64,000 bases of DNA from Pseudoflavonifractor_A sp022772585 (GCF_052065415.1 NZ_JBQHUB010000002.1:111588-175587), one strand, 5' to 3'. Counted from the first letter of the stretch, positions 25,652-35,290 are shown. Notes: generated by a model not told the origin, from the letters alone. Numbers and translations: made by a program.

Positions 25652-26071
25652 CTATCTGACTTGGTTCTGGGCAGGCTCCAGGCTCACCTTCACCGTGAAT
25701 TGAGCGGAGGCCTGCTTCTCATAGCGCTTGGCCACACCGCAAAAGTACCGGAAGCCCAGCTCCTTGGGCATATTCTTCTTGCCCGCGGGCAGATAGCCCA
25801 CAGGCTCCAGCGCGGCCCGGACCATGCGGCCGATGGACTTCCGGGTCAGGTCGCTGCGCAGGTCCACCCCGCAGCCGGGATGGCTGTCACAGTACTGCTC
25901 GATCTCCCCGGCGCACACCGCCAGGGCGGGCATTTTCAGCTCCGAGGCGATGGCCATCCAACCCACCACGTCGGGCCGGCAGATGATGTTCTCATAAATA
26001 TGCCGGGCCGCCGGCAGATTGGCCATGGGTGCCAGGGTGTTGGATGTTTTGATAAACTCCTCAAACGTCAT
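25652..26071 (-). CDS. Small protein of unknown function between ispG and polC
   Basis: The ATG at 26071 follows CAGGAGA at good distance and gives 139 residues; an in-frame extension to 26134 lacks a ribosome site. The sequence has MTFEEFIKTSNTLAPMANLPAARHIYENIICRPDVVGWMAIASELKMPALAVCAGEIEQYC and FRYFCGVAKRYEK. It is mostly helical, soluble and Cys-containing. I recognise no family. In many Firmicutes proS occupies this place between ispG and polC, and this gene is not proS. Spacing to polC is 11 bases, so they share a transcript. Confidence 0.7.
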   Translation of the reverse strand: MTFEEFIKTSNTLAPMANLPAARHIYENIICRPDVVGWMAIASELKMPALAVCAGEIEQYCDSHPGCGVDLRSDLTRKSIGRMVRAALEPVGYLPAGKKNMPKELGFRYFCGVAKRYEKQASAQFTVKVSLEPAQNQVR

Positions 26072-26177
26072 GTCCTTGATCTCCTGTTCCAAACCACTGT
26101 ATTCCGTTCTTTGGGTTTGATTGCAGAATACCACAGTTTTGAGGATATGTCAATACTCAAATGTCTGAATTCCGCTC

Positions 26178-27215
26178 TTAGATCGTCTCGATCAGCCGGA
26201 AGAGCTCGTCCACCAGCGCTTCCTGAGGTACCTTCTTGACGATCTCACCGTGGCGGAACAGGAGTCCCACCCCGTCGCCGCCGGCGATGCCCACATCAGC
26301 GGCCCGGGCCTCTCCGGGGCCGTTGACCACGCAGCCCATGACCGCCACGGTGATGGGCTTTTTCACCTCTTTGAGCCGCTCCTCCACCTGGCCGGCCAGG
26401 CCGATCAGGTCGATTTTCGTCCGTCCGCAGGTGGGGCAGGAGATGAGCTGGGCTCCCTCCTGCCGCAGGCCCACCACCTTCAGGATGTCCCGGGCGGCGT
26501 ATACCTCCTCCACCGGGTCGGCGGAGAGGGACACCCGGATGGTGTCTCCGATGCCCAGAGCCAGCAGGCCGCCGATGCCTACCGCCGACTTGAGCACGCC
26601 CATCCGGGGCGTGCCCGCCTCGGTAAGGCCCACGTGGAGGGGATAGTCGCTCCGCTGGGCCATCAGCCGGTAGGCCGCGATGGTCATGGGCACGCTGGAG
26701 CATTTGAGAGAGACGCAGATATCGTCGAAATCAAAGCGGTTGAGCAGGGCGATGTGGCCGAAGGCCGACTCCACCAGGGCCTCGGGCGTGACGCCGCCGT
26801 ATTTGGCCAGCAGCTCCCGCTCCAGTGAGCCGCCGTTGACGCCGATGCGGATGGGGATGTTCCGCTTCCGGCAGGCGTCGGCCACCGCCTTCACCCGGTC
26901 GGCCCCGCCGATATTGCCCGGATTGATGCGCACCGCGTCGGCGCCGGCGGCCGCCGCCTCCAGCGCCAGCTTGTAGTCAAAATGGATATCCACCACCAGC
27001 GGGATATGGATCTGCTCCCGGATGGCGCCCACCGCCCGGGCCGCCTCCATGTCGGGCACCGCGCAGCGGATGATCTCGCATCCGGCGGCCTCCAGCTTCC
27101 GGATCTGCTCCACGGTGGCGGCCACATCGTCGGTGCGGGTATTGGTCATGGACTGGATGGTCACAGGGGCGCCGCCGCCCACCGGAACGCCGCCTACAAA
27201 TATCTGTTTTGTCAT
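26178..27215 (-). CDS. ispG: 4-hydroxy-3-methylbut-2-enyl diphosphate synthase
   Basis: A 345-residue Fe-S enzyme of the MEP isoprenoid route. The N-terminal TIM barrel (VTIQSMTNTRTDDVAATVEQI, DIHFDYKLAL, RINPGNIG) is followed by a C-terminal domain with the [4Fe-4S] ligands in SCPTCGRTKIDL and MGCVVNGPGEA. Length is normal for the short bacterial form. It starts 12 bases after rseP. With dxr in the same operon it links isoprenoid supply to UppS, which uses the product. Confidence 0.97.
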   Translation of the reverse strand: MTKQIFVGGVPVGGGAPVTIQSMTNTRTDDVAATVEQIRKLEAAGCEIIRCAVPDMEAARAVGAIREQIHIPLVVDIHFDYKLALEAAAAGADAVRINPGNIGGADRVKAVADACRKRNIPIRIGVNGGSLERELLAKYGGVTPEALVESAFGHIALLNRFDFDDICVSLKCSSVPMTIAAYRLMAQRSDYPLHVGLTEAGTPRMGVLKSAVGIGGLLALGIGDTIRVSLSADPVEEVYAARDILKVVGLRQEGAQLISCPTCGRTKIDLIGLAGQVEERLKEVKKPITVAVMGCVVNGPGEARAADVGIAGGDGVGLLFRHGEIVKKVPQEALVDELFRLIETI

Positions 27216-27227
27216 GGTCCTGTCACC

Positions 27228-28298
27228 TCAACTGTGAAAGAGCTTGGAGATATCGCTGACCGCCACCACCGCCATGAGTGCCAGCAGGCAGAAGAAGCCC
27301 GCCATATTCACCGCGTTCTCATATTTGGGGTCCAGCTTTTTGCGGGTCAGCACGGTATAGATCAGATTCACGCACAGGAAGAAGATGCGTCCGCCGTCCA
27401 GCGCCGGGATGGGCAGGAGATTCATCACCGCCAGATTGATGGCGATAAAGGAGACAAAATAGAGAATGCTGCGGACGGCGGCCGCCGCTCCTCCCTCCTG
27501 GGCGGCGGAGGTGCCCAGCTCCCCCACCGCGTTGACGATGCCGATGGGTCCGGACAGGTCCTTGAGCCCCACGGCGCCCCGGATGAGCTGGCCCAGGCTG
27601 CTCCAGACCATTTTGACGAACTCCAGCGACTGCCGCCAGGACAGGGCCAGGCAATCCATCGGGCCCAGCCGCTCGGTCTGGCCGAAGGAGAGGCCGTACA
27701 TCTGCCGCTCCTCTCCCTTATATTGGATGGTACGGCGCACCAGAGGAACGCTCTCCAGCGTCACCCGCTCCCCGCTGCGCTCCACAGTCAGGTCCACCGA
27801 GCCGTCGGCCGAGGCCTGATCCAGCAGCGCGTCGATCTGGCTGCGGTAGCGCACCGCCGTACCCTCGATCTCCACGATACGGTCCCCCGCCTGCAGGCCC
27901 AGCTCCTGGGCGGGCACACCGTCCAAAAATCCGGTGACCACCGGCGCGATCACCGAACTGGCGGCGTAAAGCCCTACCAGGATCAGAAAACCGGCCAGAA
28001 AGTTCATAAAAGAGCCGGCCACCAGTATGATGACCTTCCGCCAGGCCGGCTTGTTCTCAAAGGACCGGGGATCGTTTGAGCCCCCCTCCTCCCCCTCCAT
28101 GGCGCAGTAGCCGCCGATGGGCAGCAGCCGCAGAGAGTATTGGGTCTCTCCCCGCACTCGGGAGAGGAGCTGGGGCCCCATACCGATGGAAAACTCGTTG
28201 ACTTTGACGCCCAGCAGCTTGGCCGTGACAAAATGGCCCAGCTCGTGGACCGCGATCAGGATGCCAAACATCAGAATAGCAAAGAGAATATAGAGCAT
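27228..28298 (-). CDS. rseP: RIP metalloprotease RseP/RasP
   Basis: A 356-residue M50 site-2 protease with HExxH in AVHELGHFVTAK near residue 18, a PDZ domain (about 115-190) and the second metal motif LLPIPALDGGR. Four membrane segments are visible. It cleaves membrane-bound regulators such as anti-sigma factors and signal-peptide remnants. The place between dxr and ispG is the conserved one in Firmicutes. Confidence 0.94.
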   Translation of the reverse strand: MLYILFAILMFGILIAVHELGHFVTAKLLGVKVNEFSIGMGPQLLSRVRGETQYSLRLLPIGGYCAMEGEEGGSNDPRSFENKPAWRKVIILVAGSFMNFLAGFLILVGLYAASSVIAPVVTGFLDGVPAQELGLQAGDRIVEIEGTAVRYRSQIDALLDQASADGSVDLTVERSGERVTLESVPLVRRTIQYKGEERQMYGLSFGQTERLGPMDCLALSWRQSLEFVKMVWSSLGQLIRGAVGLKDLSGPIGIVNAVGELGTSAAQEGGAAAAVRSILYFVSFIAINLAVMNLLPIPALDGGRIFFLCVNLIYTVLTRKKLDPKYENAVNMAGFFCLLALMAVVAVSDISKLFHS

Positions 28299-28365
28299 AA
28301 GACCTCCTGTGGATAAAAGCAGCTGTGGGGCGGCGTTTCATCACGCCGCCCCAGCCGTTTGGGTG

Positions 28366-29505
28366 TTATTCGTTGGCGCAGATCCGGGCAGCCTGGTCCG
28401 CGGCAAAGATATCGTCCAGTGTGGGATTTGGGGTCACCGGCACCCGCTCCAGCGCCCGCTCCACCAGGCGCGGGATGTCCAGGAAGCCGATCTCCCCCGC
28501 CAGGAACCGGGCCACGGCGGCCTCATTGGCGCCGTTGAGGATGGCGGTGGCGGTGCCGCCGGTGCGGGCCGCTCCCATGGCCAGCCCCAGACATGGGAAG
28601 GCCTCCATATCCGGCTGGGCAAAGGTCAGCTTGCCGCACTTCACCAGGTCCAGCGGCTGGGCTACGGCGGGGCCCCGCTCCGGCCAGGTGAGGGCGTATT
28701 CGATGGGCACGCGCATGTCGGGCACGCCCAGCTGCGCGATGACGGCATTATCACAGTATTCGACCATGGAGTGAACTATGCTCTCCCGGTGGACCACCAC
28801 CGCGATCTTTTCCGGCGGCAGGCGGTAGAGCCGCATGGCCTCAATGAACTCCAGTCCCTTGTTCATGAGAGAGGCGGAATCCACCGTGATCTTGGCCCCC
28901 ATGGACCAGTTGGGGTGCTTGAGGGCGTCGGCCAGAGTCACCTTCTCCAGCTCCTCCCGCTTCTTGCCCCAGAAGGGACCGCCCGAGGCGGTGAGGATCA
29001 GGCGCTTGACCTCCTCCCGGTCCCGGCAGCCCTGAAGGCACTGGAAGATGGCAGAGTGCTCCGAGTCCACGGGGACGATCTGGCTGTGCCAGGCGTCAGC
29101 CTCGTCCATCACCAGCTCACCGGCACAGACCAGAGTCTCCTTGTTGGCCAGGCCGATGCGCTTGCCCGCCCGGATGGCGGCGATGGTGGGCCGCAGACCT
29201 ACGATGCCCACCACGGCGGTGATGACCGTGTCGGCCCGGGGCAGGGACGCGGCCTCAATGAGGCCCTCCATGCCCGCGGCCACCCGCACATTGGTGTCGG
29301 ACAGACGCACCCGCAGCTCCTCCGCCGCGGCGGGATCCATCATCACGGCCAGCTCCGGCCGGAACCGGCGGCACTGCGCCTCCATCCGCTCTGTGTCCCG
29401 GTTGGCGGTGAGGGCCATGGCGTGCGCTCCGCAGGCCTCGATCACGTCCAGCGACTGCCGTCCGATGGAGCCGGTGGACCCCAGTATGACGATATTCTTC
29501 TGCAT
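28366..29505 (-). CDS. dxr: 1-deoxy-D-xylulose-5-phosphate reductoisomerase
   Basis: A 379-residue NADPH-dependent enzyme, second step of the MEP pathway. The N-terminal Rossmann motif is VILGSTGSIGRQSLDVI; the catalytic metal site is in VPVDSEHSAIFQCL, and the substrate loop in LTASGGPFW, with NHPNWSMGAKITVDSASLMNKGLE-like residues around 205-230. Length matches the family. Confidence 0.97.
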   Translation of the reverse strand: MQKNIVILGSTGSIGRQSLDVIEACGAHAMALTANRDTERMEAQCRRFRPELAVMMDPAAAEELRVRLSDTNVRVAAGMEGLIEAASLPRADTVITAVVGIVGLRPTIAAIRAGKRIGLANKETLVCAGELVMDEADAWHSQIVPVDSEHSAIFQCLQGCRDREEVKRLILTASGGPFWGKKREELEKVTLADALKHPNWSMGAKITVDSASLMNKGLEFIEAMRLYRLPPEKIAVVVHRESIVHSMVEYCDNAVIAQLGVPDMRVPIEYALTWPERGPAVAQPLDLVKCGKLTFAQPDMEAFPCLGLAMGAARTGGTATAILNGANEAAVARFLAGEIGFLDIPRLVERALERVPVTPNPTLDDIFAADQAARICANE

Positions 29506-29529
29506 ATGCCCACTTCTTTCTTTGTATCC

Positions 29530-30354
29530 CTACCGGCTGATGGCCGGCAGCAGCCGTACCAGCAGCTCGATGAGAGGCGCGCAGAAGATCACGCTGTCAA
29601 AGCGGTCCAGCACGCCGCCGTGGCCGGGCAGGATGTTGCCGTAATCCTTGATGCCGTACTCCCGCTTGATATACGAAAAGGAGAGGTCGCCCAGCTGAGA
29701 GACCAGGCTGCCCAATGCCCCGTACAGGGCCAGCAGCGGATAGCTGACCTGCAGCCCCCACACCTTCGCCAGCAGGAGGCCGTAAAGCAGCAGGGCAATC
29801 ACCGCGCCCAGGAAGCCGCCCACCGCGCCCTCCACCGTTTTTTTGGGGGAGAGCTCCGGGGCCAGCTTGTGCTTTCCGAACAGCATGCCCGCGAACAGGG
29901 CGAAGGCGTCGCTGATAAAAGCGGCCAGGAAGGGCAGGATGATGAGATAGCGCCATCCCTCCAGCAGCCGCAGGCGCAGGAGGGAGGAAAGGAAAAATGG
30001 GATCATCACGGAGAGGAAGAAGGCTCCGCCCATCTTCTCCATGGTCACCGTCTTGTGGCTGCTGATAGCCTCGCAGAAGAGCAGGACCACATAGAGAAAC
30101 AGGCCCGCCAGGGCCAGCACCTCGTCCCCGCTGTAGTAGACCCAGAACGGGATCAGTCCGGCCAGGACGATGGAACAGCCCGAAATACGGATATTTTTGA
30201 CAAAGCCCGTGGACCACATGGCCTCGTGGACGCCGATCATGGACAGCACAGCCACAGCCACCGGCAGCACCACGGGATAGACCGGCGATACTCCGTAGAG
30301 TACCAGAAAGATCACGGGGATAAAGATCACCGCCACCAGGATACGCTTTCCCAT
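29530..30354 (-). CDS. cdsA: Phosphatidate cytidylyltransferase
   Basis: A 274-residue, eight-segment membrane enzyme making CDP-diacylglycerol. The family signature lies near the C-terminus: SDAFALFAGMLFGKHKLAPELSPKKTVEG and SQLGDLSFSYIKREYGIKDYGNILPGHGGVLDRFDS. The start is the ATG whose A is the last base of the uppS stop (TGATG), which couples the two genes. A longer reading frame to the right lies within uppS. Confidence 0.96.
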   Translation of the reverse strand: MGKRILVAVIFIPVIFLVLYGVSPVYPVVLPVAVAVLSMIGVHEAMWSTGFVKNIRISGCSIVLAGLIPFWVYYSGDEVLALAGLFLYVVLLFCEAISSHKTVTMEKMGGAFFLSVMIPFFLSSLLRLRLLEGWRYLIILPFLAAFISDAFALFAGMLFGKHKLAPELSPKKTVEGAVGGFLGAVIALLLYGLLLAKVWGLQVSYPLLALYGALGSLVSQLGDLSFSYIKREYGIKDYGNILPGHGGVLDRFDSVIFCAPLIELLVRLLPAISR

Positions 30355-31100
30355 CAGACACCTCCGAACCGGCGGGACCGGGACTGATAATCCGCCAGGG
30401 CTTTGTTGAGTTCTTCCTTCGAAAAGTCTGGCCAGAGCACATCGGTAAAATAGAACTCGGCATAGGCCGACTGCCAGGGCAGGAAGTTTGAGAGCCGCAG
30501 CTCTCCGCTGGGCCGGATCACCAGATCCGGGTCCGGGATCCCGGCGGAAAAGAGCCGCCGGGAAAAGAGCTCCTCCGTAATGGACTCCGGCTGCCGCTCC
30601 CCCGCCGCGCACTCGGCGGCCAGGGCCCGGGCCGCCCGGACAATCTCGTCCCGCCCGCCGTAGTTCAGGCAGATATTGACCTGGCAGCCCTCATAATGGG
30701 TGGAGATCTCCTCCGTCCGCCGGCACAGCTCCCGCAGCTCCGGCGTCAGAGGCGTGAGATCGCCGAAAAACTTCATCTTCACCCGGTCCCGCTCCATCTT
30801 CCCGATGGCCTCCAGCAGGTACTTTTTCAGCAGGCCCATGATGGCGGAGACCTCCTCCGCGGGCCGCTTCCAGTTCTCCGTGGAGAAGGCGTAGACCGTC
30901 AGATACTCCAGTCCGATGTCCTTGCAGTAGGTGGCGATGGTGCGGAAGGTCTCCGCTCCCGCCGCGTGTCCCGCGGTACGGGGCAGGCCGCGGCGTCGCG
31001 CCCACCGGCCGTTGCCGTCCATAATGATGGCCACGTGCCTGGGCAGATTCGTGAAGTCCACCTGTGGGGCGTCCTTCTCCTTCGATTTGAAGATCGGCAT
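30354..31100 (-). CDS. uppS: Undecaprenyl diphosphate synthase (cis-prenyltransferase)
   Basis: About 248 residues from the ATG at 31100 (TTAGGGTG upstream). The catalytic and diphosphate-binding motif HVAIIMDGNGRWARRRGLPR is at about 22-41, with GLEYLTVYAFSTENWKRP and the C-terminal DPDLVIRPSGELRLSNFLPWQSAYAEFYF. It makes the lipid carrier for peptidoglycan from products of the MEP route encoded in the same cluster. Confidence 0.96.
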   Translation of the reverse strand: MPIFKSKEKDAPQVDFTNLPRHVAIIMDGNGRWARRRGLPRTAGHAAGAETFRTIATYCKDIGLEYLTVYAFSTENWKRPAEEVSAIMGLLKKYLLEAIGKMERDRVKMKFFGDLTPLTPELRELCRRTEEISTHYEGCQVNICLNYGGRDEIVRAARALAAECAAGERQPESITEELFSRRLFSAGIPDPDLVIRPSGELRLSNFLPWQSAYAEFYFTDVLWPDFSKEELNKALADYQSRSRRFGGV

Positions 31101-31176
31101 AGCTGACACCCTAACAAACCAGAATTCGAGGGCGGGGCGCAGCCCCCCCCGCACTCATATGGAAAGGCGTATGGCC

Positions 31177-31731
31177 TTACACAGCCATGAGTTCGGCTTC
31201 CTTCTTGGCACTGAGCTCATCGATCTGCTTGCAGCGCTTTTCGGTCATGTCCTGCATTTCCTTCTCGTATTCCTTCAGATCGTCCTCGGTGATCTCGGAC
31301 TTCTTCTTCATGGCCTTGTAGGTATCCACCGCGTCCCGGCGGATGTTGCGGATGGCCACCTTGCCGGCCTCGGCATATTTCTTCACCTGCCTGGACAGCT
31401 CCTTGCGGCGCTCCTCGGTGAGCTGGGGGAAGGCCAGGCGGATCAGCCGGCCGTCGTTCTGGGGATTGATGCCCAGGTCGGAAGTCTGGATGGCCTTTTC
31501 AATGGCCTTGAGCAGGCTGCTGTCCCAGGGCTGGATGGTCAGGGTGCGGGGGTCAGGAGAAGAGATGGCGGCCACCTGGTTGATGGGAGTGGGGCTGCCA
31601 TAATAGTCCACGGTGATCTTATCCAGCACGGCGGCGTTGGCCCGGCCGGCCCGGACGCTGGCAAAATCGCTGACCACCACGTCCACAGTCTTCTGCATCT
31701 TCTCATCATAAGGTTTATGGATCGCCTTCAT
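31177..31731 (-). CDS. frr: Ribosome recycling factor
   Basis: A 184-residue protein that, with EF-G, splits post-termination ribosomes. Typical stretches are ASVRAGRANAAVLDKITVDYYGSPTPINQVA, WDSSLLKAIEKAIQTSDLGINPQNDG, and LTEERRKELSRQVKKYAE. It begins 1 base after the pyrH stop. Confidence 0.98.
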   Translation of the reverse strand: MKAIHKPYDEKMQKTVDVVVSDFASVRAGRANAAVLDKITVDYYGSPTPINQVAAISSPDPRTLTIQPWDSSLLKAIEKAIQTSDLGINPQNDGRLIRLAFPQLTEERRKELSRQVKKYAEAGKVAIRNIRRDAVDTYKAMKKKSEITEDDLKEYEKEMQDMTEKRCKQIDELSAKKEAELMAV

Positions 31732-31732
31732 C

Positions 31733-32455
31733 TCACTTTTCCTCCTTCACAATGGTACCGATCTTCTCGCCCCGGAGCACCCGCACGATATTCTGGGGGT
31801 CCTTGAGTGCAAAAAGGATCACCGGGATCTTGTTGTCCATGGACAGGCTGGTGGCGGTGGAGTCCATCACCTGCAGGTGCTGGGCCAGCACGTCGTCATA
31901 GGAAATGGAATCATACTTTACTGCGGTGGGGTCCTTATTGGGGTCGGCGCTGTACACGCCGTCGATATTCTTGGCCAGAAGGATCACGTCCGCGTCGATC
32001 TCGGCAGCGCGGAGCACGGCAGCGGTATCGGTGGAGAAGAACGGATTGCCGGTGCCGCAGCCAAAGATGACCACTCTCCCCTTTTCCAGATGGCGGATGG
32101 CCTTGGAGCGGATGTAGGGCTCGGCGATGGCACGCATCTCGATGGCGGTCTGCACCCGGACCTCCACCCCCCGCTGCTCCAGCATGTCGGCCAGCGCCAG
32201 ACAATTGAGGGTGGTGGCCAGCATGCCCATGTGATCGGCACGGGTGCGCTCCATCCGGCCGCCGCCGTCCTTCACGCCCCGCCAGAAGTTGCCGCCGCCC
32301 ACGACGATGCCGACCTGGACGCCCATCTCATTACACTGCTTGATCACGTCGCAGACCTGGCCGATGACGCCGAAGTCCAGGCCCCGGCTGGCCTCACCGG
32401 CCAGAGCTTCGCCGCTGATCTTCAGAAGTATGCGTTTATACTGTGGTTCACCCAT
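31733..32455 (-). CDS. pyrH: UMP kinase
   Basis: A 240-residue amino-acid-kinase-fold enzyme that phosphorylates UMP. It starts at 32455 after AAAGGGG (an in-frame ATG further out lacks a site). Motifs include KRILLKISGEALAG, VGIVVGGGNFWRG, GTGNPFFSTDTAAVLRAAEI and the Asp-rich KNIDGVYSADPNKDP. It is separated from tsf, its usual upstream neighbour, by a permease gene on the other strand. Confidence 0.97.
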   Translation of the reverse strand: MGEPQYKRILLKISGEALAGEASRGLDFGVIGQVCDVIKQCNEMGVQVGIVVGGGNFWRGVKDGGGRMERTRADHMGMLATTLNCLALADMLEQRGVEVRVQTAIEMRAIAEPYIRSKAIRHLEKGRVVIFGCGTGNPFFSTDTAAVLRAAEIDADVILLAKNIDGVYSADPNKDPTAVKYDSISYDDVLAQHLQVMDSTATSLSMDNKIPVILFALKDPQNIVRVLRGEKIGTIVKEEK

Positions 32456-32736
32456 ACAGTCAACCCCTTTATGGTATTTGTATCGCACCGGAACGGAACT
32501 CTCTCATCTCCCACTCCGGGCCATGTATAGTCTTTTGTTATTTTAACTTATTTTCCCCGGTTTGCATAGGCCCTCAGACAAAATTTTTACAACTTATTGC
32601 CCTGGCCGCGGCCTCCGGCAAAATTAACACTATCCAAAAAAAGGTGTTCAGCAGTTCTCTTATTGTTTATCTGCACAGGAGTACACCCATTTTTTTGTAT
32701 AACTAGACCATTTTCAGCAAGATTCACAGATATTTC
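32456..32736. other. AT-rich intergenic region between pyrH and the permease
   Basis: No gene or strong hairpin is seen. It must hold the pyrH promoter, for which only a weak -10-like TAAAAT on the minus strand (near 32543) is visible. The AT richness contrasts with both flanks. Confidence 0.5.
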
Positions 32737-32765
32737 TTGCATTTTGTCTGACTAATCAGTATAAT
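32737..32765 (+). promoter_or_regulatory. Sigma-A promoter of the permease gene
   Basis: TTGCAT (32737-32742), 17 bases, TATAAT (32760-32765). The leader of about 95 bases has a short CCGCC/GGCGG hairpin near the ribosome site, but no recognisable purine or xanthine riboswitch core. Confidence 0.8.
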
Positions 32766-32866
32766 ACTCAAAGTCATATGATGTATTTGTGATGTGTTGA
32801 AACACGTGTTTGCCCCCTGCATCGAAAAGTCTCCGCCCAGGCGGATGTAAAGGAGAATCTTTTTTC

Positions 32867-34204
32867 ATGGTTTACCGCATTAACGACAAGCCCCCCGTTC
32901 AAAAAGCGATTCCTTTAGCGCTGCAGCATGTTCTCGTGGCCTTTACCGGTACTTTGGCAGGCAGCCTTCTGCTGGCCAGCGGCGCCGGACTGGATGTAAA
33001 CGATACCGCGCTGCTCATCCAGTGCAGCATGTTCATCAGCTGCATTGCCAGTCTGATCCAGTCCCTCGGTCTGTGGAAGCTCCCCATCGGCTCCAAGCTG
33101 CCCATTGTCACTTCCGGCAGCTATACTCTTATTTCTCCCATGGTGGCCATGGCCTGTAACCCTGATATCGGTCTTTCCGGCGCGTTCGGCGCCGCCTTTG
33201 CGGGCAGCGTGGTGCTCTTCATCTTCGGGCCGCTGGCCATCACTTACCTGCACAAGTACTTCACCCCTGTGGTCACTGGCAGCGTGGTGCTGGCGGTGGG
33301 CATGTGCCTGATGGGCAGCGGCTTCGGCAACGCGGTCAACTATAATCCCTCCAGCCCCGAGGTCATGAAGTACTTTGCCATCGCCGCCTTTACCTTTGTG
33401 CTGGCCATGGTGCTGGACAACTTCGCCAAGGGCTTTCTCCAGTCCCTGTCCATCCTGATCTCCATCATCGTGGGCTTTGTCCTGTGCATTGCCCTGGGCA
33501 TGGTGGACTTCACCAGCGTGCTGGAGGCCCAGGCCCTCTCCTTCCCCACCCCGGTCAAGTTCGGTATGAAGTTCCAGGTGGGCCCCATCCTTACCATCTG
33601 CGCCGTGCATATTGCCACCGTCATGGAAAATGTGGGTGACACCACCGGCATCGTCACCAACGCAGAGGGCCGTCTGCCCACCAAGGAGGAACTGGTCCGT
33701 ACCCTGCGGGGCGACGGCCTGGGCAGTATGATCGCCGCCCTCTTCAACGGCCTTCCCGTGGTCTCCGCCAGCCCAAATGCCGGCGTCATCGCCATGACCG
33801 GCGTGGCCAGCCGCTATGTGACCGCTCTTGGCGCTCTGATCCTGGGCCTGCTCTCCTTCTTCCCCAAGTTCTCGCAGCTTCTGGCCCTCATCCCCAACCC
33901 CGTTCTGGGCGGCATCCTGCTGGTCACCTTCGGCAGCATCGCCTCCACCGGCATCCGGGTCATCAGCATGGGCAATCTGAGCAAGCGCAACATCACCATT
34001 CTGGCTGTGTCCCTGGTCATCGGCATCGGCGGCGGGTATGCCGGCGACTACCTCTCCTTCCTCCCCACCACCGTGCTCACCCTTTTCACCGGCATCTCGG
34101 GCACCGCCCTCTCCGCTCTTCTGCTCAACATCATCCTGCCCAAGACCGAGGAGGACCGGAAGTACATCGAGGAATTCTCCAAGACCCTCACTTCTCAGGG
34201 CTAA
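32867..34204 (+). CDS. Nucleobase:cation symporter-2 (xanthine/uracil permease)
   Basis: A 445-residue NCS2 transporter with 12-14 membrane segments. Family features include QHVLVAFTGTLAGSLLLASG, the QSLGLWKLPIGSKLPIV stretch, and GDTTGIVTNAEGR followed by NGLPVVSASPNAGVIAMTGVASRYV, which carry the substrate-binding Glu/Asp-type residues. GAMG-like and NPVLGGILLV segments also fit. The start at 32867 follows AAAGGAG. The substrate may be xanthine, uric acid or uracil; the SPNAG-type segment is closer to xanthine permeases than to UraA, but this is not decisive. Confidence 0.88.
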   Translation: MVYRINDKPPVQKAIPLALQHVLVAFTGTLAGSLLLASGAGLDVNDTALLIQCSMFISCIASLIQSLGLWKLPIGSKLPIVTSGSYTLISPMVAMACNPDIGLSGAFGAAFAGSVVLFIFGPLAITYLHKYFTPVVTGSVVLAVGMCLMGSGFGNAVNYNPSSPEVMKYFAIAAFTFVLAMVLDNFAKGFLQSLSILISIIVGFVLCIALGMVDFTSVLEAQALSFPTPVKFGMKFQVGPILTICAVHIATVMENVGDTTGIVTNAEGRLPTKEELVRTLRGDGLGSMIAALFNGLPVVSASPNAGVIAMTGVASRYVTALGALILGLLSFFPKFSQLLALIPNPVLGGILLVTFGSIASTGIRVISMGNLSKRNITILAVSLVIGIGGGYAGDYLSFLPTTVLTLFTGISGTALSALLLNIILPKTEEDRKYIEEFSKTLTSQG

Positions 34205-34219
34205 AAGGCGCTCATAAAT

Positions 34220-34260
34220 AAAAGTCAAAACCTCCGGCTTAGCCGGAGGTTTTGACTTTT
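34220..34260 (+). terminator. Terminator of the permease gene
   Basis: A 19-bp perfect stem with a three-base loop (34221-34239 with 34242-34260), A-rich before and T-rich after. It can also act on the minus strand. Confidence 0.9.
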
Positions 34261-34292
34261 GCGCGGGTACAGGAGAACAGGAAGATCAAAAG

Positions 34293-34322
34293 AGCCCCGG
34301 GCGCGCTTTTGCACCCGGGGCT
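34293..34322 (-). terminator. Terminator of the rpsB-tsf unit
   Basis: A 9-bp GC stem (34293-34301 with 34314-34322) followed on the minus strand by CTTTTGATC, 16 bases past the tsf stop. Confidence 0.75.
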
Positions 34323-34337
34323 CGCTGGCCTTATACT

Positions 34338-35255
34338 TTACTTCGCCAGCTGCTTGGCGATCTCCTCGGCGAAGTTCTCCTGACGCTTCTCGATGCCCTC
34401 GCCCTTCTCGAAGCGAACAGCGTCCTTGAAGGTGATGGTGCCGCCCAGAGCCTTGGCGGCGCTGGCGATATACTTCTCCACGGTCAGGCTGCTGTCCTTC
34501 ACGAACTCCTGCTGCAGCAGGCAGTTCTCGGAATAGAACTTGTTCAGCTTGCCCATGACAATCTTCTCGCGGACCTGCTCGGGCTTGGAAGCCATCTTGG
34601 GATCGTTGGCCATCTGGGCCATCATGATCTTCTTCTCCTCATCCAGCACGTCCTGGGTGACCTGAGACTTGTCCCAGAAACGGGGATTCAGAGCGGCGAT
34701 CTGCATGGCCACGTCCTTGCCGCACTCGTTGACCTGCTCGGCAGTCAGGCTGGTCTCCAGGTTCACCAGCACGCCGATCTTGCCGCCGGCGTGGATGTAG
34801 GGCACGCACACGCCCTCGGTGTAGAAAGCAAAGCGGCGGACCTTGATGTTCTCGCCGATGACCAGGACCATCTCCTGCTGCTGCTGGGTGACGGTCAGGT
34901 CGGTGCCCAGGTACTTGCACTCCATCAGAGCATCCAGATCAGCGGGCTTGTTGGCGGCCACAGTGGCGGCCACGCCCTTGACGAAGTCGGTGAACTTCTC
35001 ATTCTTGGCCACGAAATCGGTCTCGGCGTTGACCTCGACCACCACGCCCACGCCGTCGATCACGCCGGCATAGGCCATACCCTCGGCGGCGATGCGGCCG
35101 GCCTTCTTCTGAGAAGCGGCCAGGCCCTTCTCGCGGAGGATCTCCACAGCCTTATCCATATTGCCCTCGGCCTCGGTGAGGGCCTTCTTGCAGTCCATCA
35201 TGCCGACGCCGGTCATCTCGCGCAGCTTCTTTACATCATTCGCGCTGATTGCCAT
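34338..35255 (-). CDS. tsf: Elongation factor Ts
   Basis: A 305-residue guanine-nucleotide exchange factor for EF-Tu. N-terminal UBA domain (ISANDVKKLREMTGVGMMDCKKALTEAEGNMDKAVEILREKG), the TDFVAKN motif and a C-terminal coiled/dimer region are complete. The ATG at 35255 is preceded by GGAGG; a GTG two codons before is less likely. It follows rpsB after a GC hairpin. Confidence 0.97.
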   Translation of the reverse strand: MAISANDVKKLREMTGVGMMDCKKALTEAEGNMDKAVEILREKGLAASQKKAGRIAAEGMAYAGVIDGVGVVVEVNAETDFVAKNEKFTDFVKGVAATVAANKPADLDALMECKYLGTDLTVTQQQQEMVLVIGENIKVRRFAFYTEGVCVPYIHAGGKIGVLVNLETSLTAEQVNECGKDVAMQIAALNPRFWDKSQVTQDVLDEEKKIMMAQMANDPKMASKPEQVREKIVMGKLNKFYSENCLLQQEFVKDSSLTVEKYIASAAKALGGTITFKDAVRFEKGEGIEKRQENFAEEIAKQLAK

Positions 35256-35290
35256 AATCACTTAACCTCCATTATGATTCGTATAAAAGG

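Noticed and set aside
32766..32866. Purine or xanthine riboswitch in the permease leader
   Set aside because: The leader is only about 95 bases and none of the known core motifs is visible.
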